Part shown: piece after piece, positions 12,101-24,174 of the stretch
How positions within the stretch are numbered: the first letter of the stretch is position 1
How the letters are laid out: every line of letters begins with the position of its first letter
Origin: Neodiprion pinetum
Taxonomy: Eukaryota; Arthropoda; Insecta; Hymenoptera; Diprionidae
Reading direction: 5' to 3'
Assembly (NCBI RefSeq): GCF_021155775.2
Contig: NC_060235.2
Span: 1,787,501-1,851,500, forward strand
DNA length: 64,000 nucleotides
Notes under the pieces: generated by a model
Told to the model about the DNA's origin: nothing
Database searches by the model: none
What the model saw: the letters and a program-made list of their open reading frames with translations, nothing else
Translations under genes and position numbers: made by a program

Positions 12101-13062
12101 ATTTTCGCCAAAAATACAAAGGGGTTAACCTTCCTTTTTTTTTGACCAAAAAATTTTTCGTCTCAGAATTGATTCGTATGACTCTTTCCCGACCAATTGG
12201 ACCCCAAGGAACTCAGAAATCGCAGCAAAAGGAGCGTGGGATCAACGGGAGAGAAGATACGAGGAAAAAAGCACCTGCTGAAAAATGTCGAAAATTCAGG
12301 TTTTCGTTTTTTGGCTGTAACTTTCGATGCGTTGATCGCAGCGTATTGGGACTGCGCCCAATCGATTTCTCTCGCAAAATTACGTCGGAATAGTGCCACA
12401 ATTAATTTATTCCAGCACTTTTGAAAATCGCGAAAACTTTCGCCAATAATACAAAGGGGTTAACCTTCCTTTTTTTTTGACCAAAAAATTTTTCGTCTCA
12501 GAATTGATTCGTATGACTCTTTCCCGACCAATTGGACCCCAAGGAACTCAGAAAACGCAGCAAAAGGAGCGTGGGATCAACGGGAGAGAAGATACGAGGA
12601 AAAAAGCACCTGCTGAAAAATGTCGAAAATTCAGGTTTTCGTTTTTTGGCTGTAACTGTCGATGCGTTGATCGCAGCGTATTGGGACTGCGCCCAATCGA
12701 TTTCTCTCGCAAAATTACGTCGGAATAGTGCCACAATTAATTTATTCCAGCGCTTTTGAAAATCGCGAAAATTTTCGCCAAAAATACAAAGGGGTTAACC
12801 TTCCTTTTTTTTTGACCAAAAAATTTTTCGTCTCAGAATTGATTCGTATGACTCTTTCCCGACCAATTGGACCCCAAGGAACTCAGAAAACGCAGCAAAA
12901 GGAGCGTGGGATCAACGGGAGAGAAGATACGAGGAAAATAGCACCTGCTGAAAAATGTCGAAAATTCAGGTTTTCGTTTTTTGGCTGTAACTTTCGATGC
13001 GTTGATCGCAGCGTATTGGGACTGCGCCCAATCGATTTCTCTCGCAAAATTACGTCGGAATA
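8844..13062. repeat. Long satellite block, copy A (duplicated at 16747-20630)
   Basis: The order of marked monomers (two 9-bp-deleted units, a plain unit, an AGAAATCGCAG unit, a CCAGCGC unit, a GCGCCTAATCG unit, a TATCCCAGC unit, the 217-bp truncated unit, a second AGAAATCGCAG unit, an AATAATAC unit) recurs 7,903 bp downstream up to about 9831 and 7,568 bp downstream after about 10501. The difference is exactly one 335-bp monomer: the unit at 10166 has no counterpart in copy B. Private changes at 12658 and 12939 are absent from copy B. Confidence 0.9.
11841..12057. repeat. Truncated 217-bp satellite monomer, copy A
   Basis: The unit lacks 118 bp: CTTTCCCG joins directly to TATGGCTGTAAC near 11975, skipping everything between the CCAATTGG segment and the TTTTTTGGCTG segment. 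Confidence 0.95.
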
Positions 13063-14736
13063 GTGCCACAATTAATTTATTCCAGCACTTTTGAAAATCG
13101 CGAAAATTTTCGCCAAAAATACAAAGGGGTTAACCTTCCTTTTTTTTTGACCAAAAAATTTTTCGTCTCAGAATTGATTCGTATGACTCTTTCCCGACCA
13201 ATTGGACCCCAAGGAACTCAGAAAACGCAGCAAAAGGAGCGTGGGATCAACGGGAGAGAAGATACGAGGAAAAAAGCACCTGCTGAAAAATGTCGAAAAT
13301 TCAGGTTTTCGTTTTTTGGCTGTAACTTTCGATGCGTTGATCGCGGCGTATTGGGACTGCGCCCAATCGATTTCTCTCGCAAAATTACGTCGGAATAGTG
13401 CCACAATTAATTTATTCCAGCACTTTTGAAAATCGCGAAAATTTTCGCCAAAAATACAAAGGGGTTAACCTTCCTTTTTTTTTGACCAAAAAATTTTTCG
13501 TCTCAGAATTGATTCGTATGACTCTTTCCCGACCAATTGGACCCCAAGGAACTCAGAAAACGCAGCAAAAGGAGCGTGGGATCAACGGGAGAGAAGATAC
13601 GAGGAAAAAAGCACCTGCTGAAAAATGTCGAAAATTCAGGTTTTCGTTTTTTGGCTGTAACTTTCGATGCGTTGATCGCGGCGTATTGGGACTGCGCCCA
13701 ATCGATTTCTCTCGCAAAATTACGTCGGAAAAGTGCCACAATTAATTTATTCCAGCACTTTTGAAAATCGCGAAAATTTTCGCCAAAAATACAAAGGGGT
13801 TAACCTTCCTTTTTTTTTGACCAAAAAATTTTTCGTCTCAGAATTGATTCGTATGACTCTTTCCCGACCAATTGGACCCCAAGGAACTCAGAAAACGCAG
13901 CAAAAGGAGCGTGGGATCAACGGGAGAGAAGATACGAGGAAAAAAGCACCTGCTGAAAAATGTCGAAAATTCAGGTTTTCGTTTTTTGGCTGTAACTTTC
14001 GATGCGTTGATCGCAGCGTATTGGGACTGCGCCCAATCGATTTCTCTCGCAAAATTACGTCGGAATAGTGCCACAATTAATTTATTCCAGCACTTTTGTG
14101 AATCGCGAAAATTTTCGCCAAAAATACAAAGGGGTTAACCTTCCTTTTTTTTGACCTAAAAATTTTTCGTCTCAGAATTGATTCGTATGACTCTTTCCCG
14201 ACCAATTGGACCCTAAGGAACTCAGAAAACGCAGCAAAAGGAGCGTGGGATCAACGGGAGAGAAGATACGAGGAAAAAAGCACCTGCTGAAAAATGTCGA
14301 AAATTCAGGTTTTCGTTTTTTGGCTGTAACTTTCGATGCGTTGATCGCAGCGTATTGGGACTGCGCCCAATCGATTTCTCTCGCAAAATTACGTCGGAAT
14401 AGTGCCACAATTAATTTATTCCAGCACTTTTGAAAATCGCGAAAATTTTCGCCAAAAATACAAAGGGGTTAACCTTCCTTTTTTTTTGACCAAAAAATTT
14501 TTCGTCTCAGAATTGATTCGTATGACTCTTTCCCGACCAATTGGACCCCAAGGAACTCAGAAAACGCAGCAAAAGGAGCGTGGGATCAACGGGAGAGAAG
14601 ATACGAGGGAAAAAGCACCTGCTGAAAAATGTCGAAAATTCAGGTTTTCGTTTTTTGGCTGTAACTTTCGATGCGTTGATCGCAGCGTATTGGGACTGCG
14701 CCCAATCGATTTCTCTCGCAAAATTACGTCGGAATA

Positions 14737-16746
14737 GTGCCACAATTAATTTATTCCAGCACTTTTGAAAATCGCGAAAATTTTCGCCAAAAATACAAAG
14801 GGGTTAACCTTCCTTTTTTTTTGACCAAAAAATTTTTCGTCTCAGAATTGATTCGTATGACTCTTTCCCGACCAATTGGACCCCAAGGAACTCAGAAAAC
14901 GCAGCAAAAGGAGCGTGGGATCAACGGGAGAGAAGATACGAGGAAAAAAGCACCTGCTGAAAAATGTCGAAAATTCAGGTTTTCGTTTTTTGGCTGTAAC
15001 TTTCGATGCGTTGATCGCGGCGTATTGGGACTGCGCCCAATCGATTTCTCTCGCAAAATTACGTCGGAATAGTGCCACAATTAATTTATTCCAGCACTTT
15101 TGTGAATCGCGAAAATTTTCGCCAAAAATACAAAGGGGTTAACCTTCCTTTTTTTTTGACCAAAAAATTTTTCGTCTCAGAATTGATTCGTATGACTCTT
15201 TCCCGACCAATTGGACCCCAAGGAACTCAGAAAACGCAGCAAAAGGAGCGTGGGATCAACGGGAGAGAAGATACGAGGAAAAAAGCACCTGCTGAAAAAT
15301 GTCGAAAATTCAGGTTTTCGTTTTTTGGCTGTAACTTTCGATGCGTTGATCGCAGCGTATTGGGACTGCGCCCAATCGATTTCTCTCGCAAAATTACGTC
15401 GGAATAGTGCCACAATTAATTTATTCCAGCACTTTTGAAAATCGCGAAAATTTTCGCCAAAAATACAAAGGGGTTAACCTTCCTTTTTTTTTGACCAAAA
15501 AATTTTTCGTCTCAGAATTGATTCGTATGACTCTTTCCCGACCAATTGGACCCCAAGGAACTCAGAAAACGCAGCAAAAGGAGCGTGGGATCAACGGGAG
15601 AGAAGATACGAGGAAAAAAGCACCTGCTGAAAAATGTCGAAAATTCAGGTTTTCGTTTTTTGGCTGTAACTTTCGATGCGTTGATCGCAGCGTATTGGGA
15701 CTGCGCCCAATCGATTTCTCTCGCAAAATTACGTCGGAATAGTGCCACAATTAATTTATTCCAGCACTTTTGAAAATCGCGAAAATTTTCGCCCAAAATA
15801 CAAAGGGGTTAACCTTCCTTTTTTTTTGACCAAAAAATTTTTCGTCTCAGAATTGATTCGTATGACTCTTTCCCGACCAATTGGACCCCAAGGAACTCAG
15901 AAAACGCAGCAAAAGGAGCGTGGGATCAACGGGAGAGAAGATACGAGGAAAAAAGCACCTGCTGAAAAATGTCGAAAATTCAGGTTTTCGTTTTTTGGCT
16001 GTAACTTTCGATGCGTTGATCGCGGCGTATTGGGACTGCGCCCAATCGATTTCTCTCGCAAAATTACGTCGGAATAGTGCCACAATTAATTTATTCCAGC
16101 ACTTTTGTGAATCGCGAAAATTTTCGCCAAAAATACAAAGGGGTTAACCTTCCTTTTTTTTTGACCAAAAAATTTTTCGTCTCAGAATTGATTCGTATGA
16201 CTCTTTCCCGACCAATTGGACCCCAAGGAACTCAGAAAACGCAGCAAAAGGAGCGTGGGATCAACGGGAGAGAAGATACGAGGAAAAAAGCACCTGCTGA
16301 AAAATGTCGAAAATTCAGGTTTTCGTTTTTTGGCTGTAACTTTCGATGCGTTGATCGCAGCGTATTGGGACTGCGCCCAATCGATTTCTCTCGCAAAATT
16401 ACGTCGGAATAGTGCCACAATTAATTTATTCCAGCACTTTTGAAAATCGCGAAAATTTTCGCCAAAAATACAAAGGGGTTAACCTTCCTTTTTTTTTGAC
16501 CAAAAAATTTTTCGTCTCAGAATTGATTCGTATGACTCTTTCCCGACCAATTGGACCCCAAGGAACTCAGAAAACGCAGCAAAAGGAGCGTGGGATCAAC
16601 GGGAGAGAAGATACGAGGAAAAAAGCACCTGCTGAAAAATGTCGAAAATTCAGGTTTTCGTTTTTTGGCTGTAACTTTCGATGCGTTGATCGCAGCGTAT
16701 TGGGACTGCGCCCAATCGATTTCTCTCGCAAAATTACGTCGGAATA
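14737..16746. repeat. Trimeric higher-order repeat, 1005-bp period
   Basis: Three marked units, one with GATCGCGGCG, one with CTTTTGTGAATCGCG and one plain, occur in this order at 14737-15741 and again at 15742-16746. A third copy lies at 20631-21635. It shares with the second copy the private TTCGCCCAAAATAC variant, so those two are the closest relatives. Confidence 0.85.
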
Positions 16747-19700
16747 GTGCCACAATTAATTTATTCCAGCACTTTTGAAAATCGCGAAAACTTTCGCCAA
16801 AAATACAACCTTCCTTTTTTTTTGACCAAAAAATTTTTCGTCTCAGAATTGATTCGTATGACTCTTTCCCGACCAATTGGACCCCAAGGAACTCAGAAAA
16901 CGCAGCAAAAGGAGCGTGGGATCAACGGGAGAGAAGATACGAGGAAAAAAGCACCTGCTGAAAAATGTCGAAAATTCAGGTTTTCGATTTTTGGCTGTAA
17001 CTTTCGATGCGTTGATCGCAGCGTATTGGGACTGCGCCCAATCGATTTCTCTCGCAAAATTACGTCGGAATAGTGCCACAATTAATTTATTCCAGCACTT
17101 TTGAAAATCGCGAAAACTTTCGCCAAAAATACAACCTTCCTTTTTTTTTGACCAAAAAATTTTTCGTCTCAGAATTGATTCGTATGACTCTTTCCCGACC
17201 AATTGGACCCCAAGGAACTCAGAAAACGCAGCAAAAGGAGCGTGGGATCAACGGGAGAGAAGATACGAGGAAAAAAGCACCTGCTGAAAAATGTCGAAAA
17301 TTCAGGTTTTCGTTTTTTGGCTGTAACTTTCGATGCGTTGATCGCAGCGTATTGGGACTGCGCCCAATCGATTTCTCTCGCAAAATTACGTCGGAATAGT
17401 GCCACAATTAATTTATTCCAGCACTTTTGAAAATCGCGAAAATTTTCGCCAAAAATACAAAGGGGTTAACCTTCCTTTTTTTTTGACCAAAAAATTTTTC
17501 GTCTCAGAATTGATTCGTATGACTCTTTCCCGACCAATTGGACCCCAAGGAACTCAGAAAACGCAGCAAAAGGAGCGTGGGATCAACGGGAGAGAAGATA
17601 CGAGGAAAAAAGCACCTGCTGAAAAATGTCGAAAATTCAGGTTTTCGTTTTTTGGCTGTAACTTTCGATGCGTTGATCGCAGCGTATTGGGACTGCGCCC
17701 AATCGATTTCTCTCGCAAAATTACGTCGGAATAGTGCCACAATTAATTTATTCCAGCACTTTTGAAAATCGCGAAAATTTTCGCCAAAAATACAAAGGGG
17801 TTAACCTTCCTTTTTTTTTGACCAAAAAATTTTTCGTCTCAGAATTGATTCGTATGACTCTTTCCCGACCAATTGGACCCCAAGGAACTCAGAAATCGCA
17901 GCAAAAGGAGCGTGGGATCAACGGGAGAGAAGATACGAGGAAAAAAGCACCTGCTGAAAAATGTCGAAAATTCAGGTTTTCGTTTTTTGGCTGTAACTTT
18001 CGATGCGTTGATCGCAGCGTATTGGGACTGCGCCCAATCGATTTCTCTCGCAAAATTACGTCGGAATAGTGCCACAATTAATTTATTCCAGCGCTTTTGA
18101 AAATCGCGAAAATTTTCGCCAAAAATACAAAGGGGTTAACCTTCCTTTTTTTTTGACCAAAAAATTTTTCGTCTCAGAATTGATTCGTATGACTCTTTCC
18201 CGACCAATTGGACCCCAAGGAACTCAGAAAACGCAGCAAAAGGAGCGTGGGATCAACGGGAGAGAAGATACGAGGAAAAAAGCACCTGCTGAAAAATGTC
18301 GAAAATTCAGGTTTTCGTTTTTTGGCTGTAACTTTCGATGCGTTGATCGCAGCGTATTGGGACTGCGCCCAATCGATTTCTCTCGCAAAATTACGTCGGA
18401 ATAGTGCCACAATTAATTTATTCCAGCACTTTTGAAAATCGCGAAAATTTTCGCCAAAAATACAAAGGGGTTAACCTTCCTTTTTTTTTGACCAAAAAAT
18501 TTTTCGTCTCAGAATTGATTCGTATGACTCTTTCCCGACCAATTGGACCCCAAGGAACTCAGAAAACGCAGCAAAAGGAGCGTGGGATCAACGGGAGAGA
18601 AGATACGAGGAAAAAAGCACCTGCTGAAAAATGTCGAAAATTCAGGTTTTCGTTTTTTGGCTGTAACTTTCGATGCGTTGATCGCGGCGTATTGGGACTG
18701 CGCCTAATCGATTTCTCTCGCAAAACTACGTCGGAATAGTGCCACAATTAATTTATTCCAGCACTTTTGAAAATCGCGAAAATTTTCGCCAAAAATACAA
18801 AGGGGTTAACCTTCCTTTTTTTTTGACCAAAAAATTTTTCGTCTCAGAATTGATTCGTATGACTCTTTCCCGACCAATTGGACCCCAAGGAACTCAGAAA
18901 ACGCAGCAAAAGGAGCGTGGGATCAACGGGAGAGAAGATACGAGGAAAAAAGCACCTGCTGAAAAATGTCGAAAATTCAGGTTTTCGTTTTTTGGCTGTA
19001 ACTTTCGATGCGTTGATCGCGGCGTATTGGGACTGCGCCCAATCGATTTCTCTCGCAAAATTACGTCGGAATAGTGCCACAATTAATTTATCCCAGCACT
19101 TTTGTGAATCGCGAAAATTTTCGCCAAAAATACAAAGGGGTTAACCTTCCTTTTTTTTTGACCAAAAAATTTTTCGTCTCAGAATTGATTCGTATGACTC
19201 TTTCCCGACCAATTGGACCCCAAGGAACTCAGAAAACGCAGCAAAAGGAGCGTGGGATCAACGGGAGAGAAGATACGAGGAAAAAAGCACCTGCTGAAAA
19301 ATGTCGAAAATTCAGGTTTTCGTTTTTTGGCTGTAACTTTCGATGCGTTGATCGCAGCGTATTGGGACTGCGCCCAATCGATTTCTCTCGCAAAATTACG
19401 TCGGAATATTGCCACAATTAATTTATTCCAGCACTTTTGTGAATCGCGAAAATTTTCGCCAAAAATGCAAAGGGGTTAACCTTCCTTTTTTTTTGACCAA
19501 AAAATTTTTCGTCTCAGAATTGATTCGTATGACTCTTTCCCGTATGGCTGTAACTTTCGATGCGTTGATCGCAGCGTATTGGGACTGCGCCCAATCGATT
19601 TCTCTCGCAAAATTACGTCGGAATAGTGCCACAATTAATTTATTCCAGCACTTTTGAAAATCGCGAAAATTTTCGCCAAAAATACAAAGGGGTTAACCTT

Positions 19701-20630
19701 CCTTTTTTTTTGACCAAAAAATTTTTCGTCTCAGAATTGATTCGTATGACTCTTTCCCGACCAATTGGACCCCAAGGAACTCAGAAATCGCAGCAAAAGG
19801 AGCGTGGGATCAACGGGAGAGAAGATACGAGGAAAAAAGCACCTGCTGAAAAATGTCGAAAATTCAGGTTTTCGTTTTTTGGCTGTAACTTTCGATGCGT
19901 TGATCGCAGCGTATTGGGACTGCGCCCAATCGATTTCTCTCGCAAAATTACGTCGGAATAGTGCCACAATTAATTTATTCCAGCACTTTTGAAAATCGCG
20001 AAAACTTTCGCCAATAATACAAAGGGGTTAACCTTCCTTTTTTTTTGACCAAAAAATTTTTCGTCTCAGAATTGATTCGTATGACTCTTTCCCGACCAAT
20101 TGGACCCCAAGGAACTCAGAAAACGCAGCAAAAGGAGCGTGGGATCAACGGGAGAGAAGATACGAGGAAAAAAGCACCTGCTGAAAAATGTCGAAAATTC
20201 AGGTTTTCGTTTTTTGGCTGTAACTTTCGATGCGTTGATCGCAGCGTATTGGGACTGCGCCCAATCGATTTCTCTCGCAAAATTACGTCGGAATAGTGCC
20301 ACAATTAATTTATTCCAGCGCTTTTGAAAATCGCGAAAATTTTCGCCAAAAATACAAAGGGGTTAACCTTCCTTTTTTTTTGACCAAAAAATTTTTCGTC
20401 TCAGAATTGATTCGTATGACTCTTTCCCGACCAATTGGACCCCAAGGAACTCAGAAAACGCAGCAAAAGGAGCGTGGGATCAACGGGAGAGAAGATACGA
20501 GGAAAAAAGCACCTGCTGAAAAATGTCGAAAATTCAGGTTTTCGTTTTTTGGCTGTAACTTTCGATGCGTTGATCGCAGCGTATTGGGACTGCGCCCAAT
20601 CGATTTCTCTCGCAAAATTACGTCGGAATA
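16747..20630. repeat. Long satellite block, copy B
   Basis: This is the counterpart of 8844-13062 with one monomer fewer. It contains the same rare markers in the same order, including the truncated unit at 19409-19625 and the GCGCCTAATCG unit at 18404. The near identity over about 4 kb implies a recent segmental duplication inside the array. Confidence 0.9.
19409..19625. repeat. Truncated 217-bp satellite monomer, copy B
   Basis: It has the same 118-bp deletion with the same CTTTCCCGTATGGCTG junction as the unit at 11841. The shared breakpoint means a single deletion was later copied by a larger duplication. Confidence 0.95.
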
Positions 20631-21635
20631 GTGCCACAATTAATTTATTCCAGCACTTTTGAAAATCGCGAAAATTTTCGCCCAAAATACAAAGGGGTTA
20701 ACCTTCCTTTTTTTTTGACCAAAAAATTTTTCGTCTCAGAATTGATTCGTATGACTCTTTCCCGACCAATTGGACCCCAAGGAACTCAGAAAACGCAGCA
20801 AAAGGAGCGTGGGATCAACGGGAGAGAAGATACGAGGAAAAAAGCACCTGCTGAAAAATGTCGAAAATTCAGGTTTTCGTTTTTTGGCTGTAACTTTCGA
20901 TGCGTTGATCGCGGCGTATTGGGACTGCGCCCAATCGATTTCTCTCGCAAAATTACGTCGGAATAGTGCCACAATTAATTTATTCCAGCACTTTTGTGAA
21001 TCGCGAAAATTTTCGCCAAAAATACAAAGGGGTTAACCTTCCTTTTTTTTTGACCAAAAAATTTTTCGTCTCAGAATTGATTCGTATGACTCTTTCCCGA
21101 CCAATTGGACCCCAAGGAACTCAGAAAACGCAGCAAAAGGAGCGTGGGATCAACGGGAGAGAAGATACGAGGAAAAAAGCACCTGCTGAAAAATGTCGAA
21201 AATTCAGGTTTTCGTTTTTTGGCTGTAACTTTCGATGCGTTGATCGCAGCGTATTGGGACTGCGCCCAATCGATTTCTCTCGCAAAATTACGTCGGAATA
21301 GTGCCACAATTAATTTATTCCAGCACTTTTGAAAATCGCGAAAATTTTCGCCAAAAATACAAAGGGGTTAACCTTCCTTTTTTTTTGACCAAAAAATTTT
21401 TCGTCTCAGAATTGATTCGTATGACTCTTTCCCGACCAATTGGACCCCAAGGAACTCAGAAAACGCAGCAAAAGGAGCGTGGGATCAACGGGAGAGAAGA
21501 TACGAGGAAAAAAGCACCTGCTGAAAAATGTCGAAAATTCAGGTTTTCGTTTTTTGGCTGTAACTTTCGATGCGTTGATCGCAGCGTATTGGGACTGCGC
21601 CCAATCGATTTCTCTCGCAAAATTACGTCGGAATA
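20631..21635. repeat. Third copy of the 1005-bp satellite trimer
   Basis: It matches 15742-16746 unit for unit, including the CGCCCAAAATAC variant in its first monomer. It directly abuts the end of long block B, so a recombination junction must lie near 20631. Confidence 0.85.
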
Positions 21636-22305
21636 GTGCCACAATTGATTTATTCCAGCACTTTTGAAAATCTCGAAAATTTTCGCTAAAAATACAAAGG
21701 GGTTAACCTTCCTTTTTTTTTGACCAAAAAATTTTTCGTCTCAGAATTGATTCGTATGACTTTTTCTCGACCAATTGGACCCCAAGGAACTCAGAAAACG
21801 CAGCAAAAGGAGCGTGGGATCAACGGGAAAGAAGATACGAGGAAAAAAGCACCTGCTGAAAAATGTCGAAAATTCAGGTTTTCGTTTTTTGGCTGTAACT
21901 TTCGATGCGTTGATCGCAGCGTATTGGGACTGCGCCCAATCGAATTCTCTCGCAAAATTACGTCGGAATAGTGCCACAATTAATTTATTCCAGCACTTTT
22001 GAAAATCGCGAAAATTTTCGCCAAAAATACAAAGGGGTTAACCTTCCTTTTTTTTTGACCAAAAAATTTTTCGTCTCAGAATTGATTCGTATGACTCTTT
22101 CCCGACCAATTGGACCCCAAGGAACTCAGAAAACGCAGCAAAAGGAGCGTGGGATCAACGGGAGAGAAGATACGAGGAAAAAAGCACCTGCTGAAAAATG
22201 TCGAAAATTCAGGTTTTCGTTTTTTGGCTGTAACTTTCGATGCGTTGATCGCAGCGTATTGGGACTGCGCCCAATCGATTTCTCTCGCAAAATTACTTCG
22301 GAATA

Positions 22306-23106
22306 GTGCCACAATTAATTTATTCCAGCACTTTTGAAAAACGCGAAAATTTTCGCCAAAAATGCAAAGGGGTTAGCCTTACTTTTTTTTCATTTTTCGA
22401 CCAAAAAATTTTTGACTCGGATTCGATTTGTATGACCCTTTTCTGACTAATTGGGCCCCCAGGAACTCAGATAACGCAGCGAAAGTAACCTGGGATGAAC
22501 AGCGATGAAGTTACGATGGAAAAAGCACCAGCTGAAAAATGTCGAAAACCCAGGTTCTCGTTTTTCGGCTATAACTCTTCGTACGTTGCTCGCAGCGTAT
22601 TGGTACTGCGCCCAATCGTTTTCTCTCGCAAAATTACGTCGGAATAGTGCATCAAAGAATTTATTCCAGCACTTTTCAAAATCGCCAAAATTTTCGCCAA
22701 AAATGCGAAGGGGTTAGCCTTACTTTTTTTTCATTTTTCGACCAAACAATTTTTGACTCGGATTCGATTTGTATGACCCTATCCCGACTCATTGGACCCC
22801 CTAGGAACTCAGAAAACGCAGCGAAAGTAGCCTGGGATCAACAGCGATGAAGTTACGATGGAAAAAGCACCAGCTGAAAAATGTCGAAAACTCAGGTTCT
22901 CGTTTTTCGGCTCTAACTCTTCGTACGTTGCTCGCAGCGTATTGGTACTGCGCCCAATCGTTTTCTCTTGCAGAATTACGTCGGAATGGTGCATCAAAGA
23001 ATTTATTCCAGCACTTTTCAAAATCGTCACAAACAAAAAGCCGAGAAAATGCAGATCAATTTTCGCATTCTTTGACTGTAGCGTTTAATCCGTTGCTCGC
23101 GGCAAT
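22306..23106. repeat. Degenerate right-edge satellite monomers
   Basis: There are about two and a half units. They differ from the core by many substitutions and by an inserted segment (TTTTTTTCATTTTTCGACC in place of the core T-run plus GACC). They also share the CATCAAAGAATTTATTCC and TTTTCAAAATCG variants with the left edge. The last piece has an internal deletion after about 23025 and loses similarity by about 23106. Confidence 0.85.
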
Positions 23107-24174
23107 GTGTAACTTTTCGCAGTTTGTTTTACACATAAAGTGACGTCGATATTTTTAAACCTCGTTAAAATGGTACTGAGCAATCAACGGAATCCGAGAT
23201 ATTTTTCGTTAAAATTTCGTCAGGCACCAGGAAACCATCTGGCCCCCCCCGGCTCAGGGGGGTCGCTCAAAAAGAGTGACTGATCACTTGATTGCTGTCG
23301 ATACCGATCGTGTCCGTCTACATGCATTCCTGTTTGCTAACTTCAAAGTGCTCCCTATTCACGCACTACGTCTAATTGGAACTAGTTCAAGAATTCATCT
23401 ACTGTTGTCAAACTGCTTTCATCCAAAACTTCATCGTGGTTAAATCCAATCAGCCGCTTCCGAAACATAACAAGATTTTACCACTGTAATCGACAAAAAT
23501 CCTTGACCTGATTGCATTGTGGGTGTACGATGCTGGCTACTTTTGGACGGAATCGAGTTGTGCAAGTAAACTATTGTCTGAATTCAAGTTCTTTCAATTT
23601 CAACAAGAAAGTGTTTCATATTTCAATATTATTATTTATTTTATTTCACCTCATATCTTACAGAGTATGGGTTTCCCCGTTATAAGGCATAAAGATGATA
23701 CTTGTCATTGGCAATAATATCTGATATATTACATACAAAAAATACTTCCTACTTATATTGGTAAACGTGATTCTCTCGTAAGTGGTGTATGAATTCATTT
23801 TCCACGGTTAATTAATAATGCTCGTCGTCAGAAAATTGGTGTAGCTTTCTTCTCGGATTCAGCGGATTAATAACGGATATGCAGCACCTGCACAGGCATC
23901 TGACGTACCGGCATCGATGTTCCGCGCTTTGATATATCATGTGTTGGCAAGTTACGCTCATTCGAAACTCACAAGACCCCATCGCAGAGTATCGTCGGCT
24001 GTCGCAAGCGTCCAGCACCAGCGCACGTTAGCGATTAACATAACCTCTCGTGCTCCATAACCTGAAAGCAATAAGGCCCAAATAAATCACCACGTGAGAA
24101 GTAGAAAAGGAGCGTCAGTGAACGCAAGTTGGTGATCGAACTTTCGATAATAAACCGTTAATGAAAGTATCAAA
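23107..24174. other. Spacer and presumed promoter/5' UTR of the SPB1 gene
   Basis: I recognise no gene here. The stretch runs from the ragged end of the satellite to the SPB1 start codon. A G/C-rich palindromic patch (GGCCCCCCCCGGCTCAGGGGGG) lies near 23241. The promoter and transcription start of SPB1 must lie toward the right end; no TATA box at a convincing distance is seen. The E-box at 24091 and a DRE-like TTTCGATAA at 24142-24150 are the only motif candidates. Confidence 0.55.
24091..24096 (+). promoter_or_regulatory. CACGTG E-box in the SPB1 5' region
   Basis: A perfect CACGTG lies 79 bp upstream of the start codon. In Drosophila and vertebrates, Myc/Max bind this motif close to the transcription start of many ribosome-biogenesis genes, and in flies a DRE-like TATCGATA often accompanies it; a partial one (TTTCGATAA) lies at 24142-24150. 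The motif is seen directly. Its function is inferred from position and the gene's role. Confidence 0.5.

Larger units (their letters stand above)
6400..23106. repeat. Tandem satellite array, monomer about 335 bp
   Basis: Head-to-tail repeats occupy about 16.7 kb. Using GTGCCACAATTAATTTATTC as the phase marker, the core units begin at 6852, 7187, 7522, 7848, 8183, 8509, 8844, 9170, 9496, 9831 and so on to 21971. The core is 47 units: 38 of 335 bp, 6 of 326 bp, 2 of 217 bp and 1 of 334 bp, which sum to 15,454 bp. Core units differ by only a few bases; edge units are diverged. Each monomer carries a T8-9 run followed by GACC and A6T5, CCAATTGG, and in most cases the palindrome GCGAAAATTTTCGC. 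The length is close to two nucleosome repeats. Several 62-111-codon open frames recur on both strands of each unit, but the 335-bp period is not a multiple of three and the frames start at non-ATG codons, so I do not call genes. Confidence 0.97.

Noticed and set aside
6852..22305. CRISPR-like regular repeats
   Set aside because: Units are contiguous 335-bp tandem copies without unique spacers, in a eukaryotic genome.
6448..22337. Recurrent 62-111-codon open frames on both strands of each satellite unit, some overlapping end to start by one base
   Set aside because: They recur only because the DNA repeats. The 335-bp period is not divisible by three, most begin at non-ATG codons, strands overlap fully, and no domain is visible.
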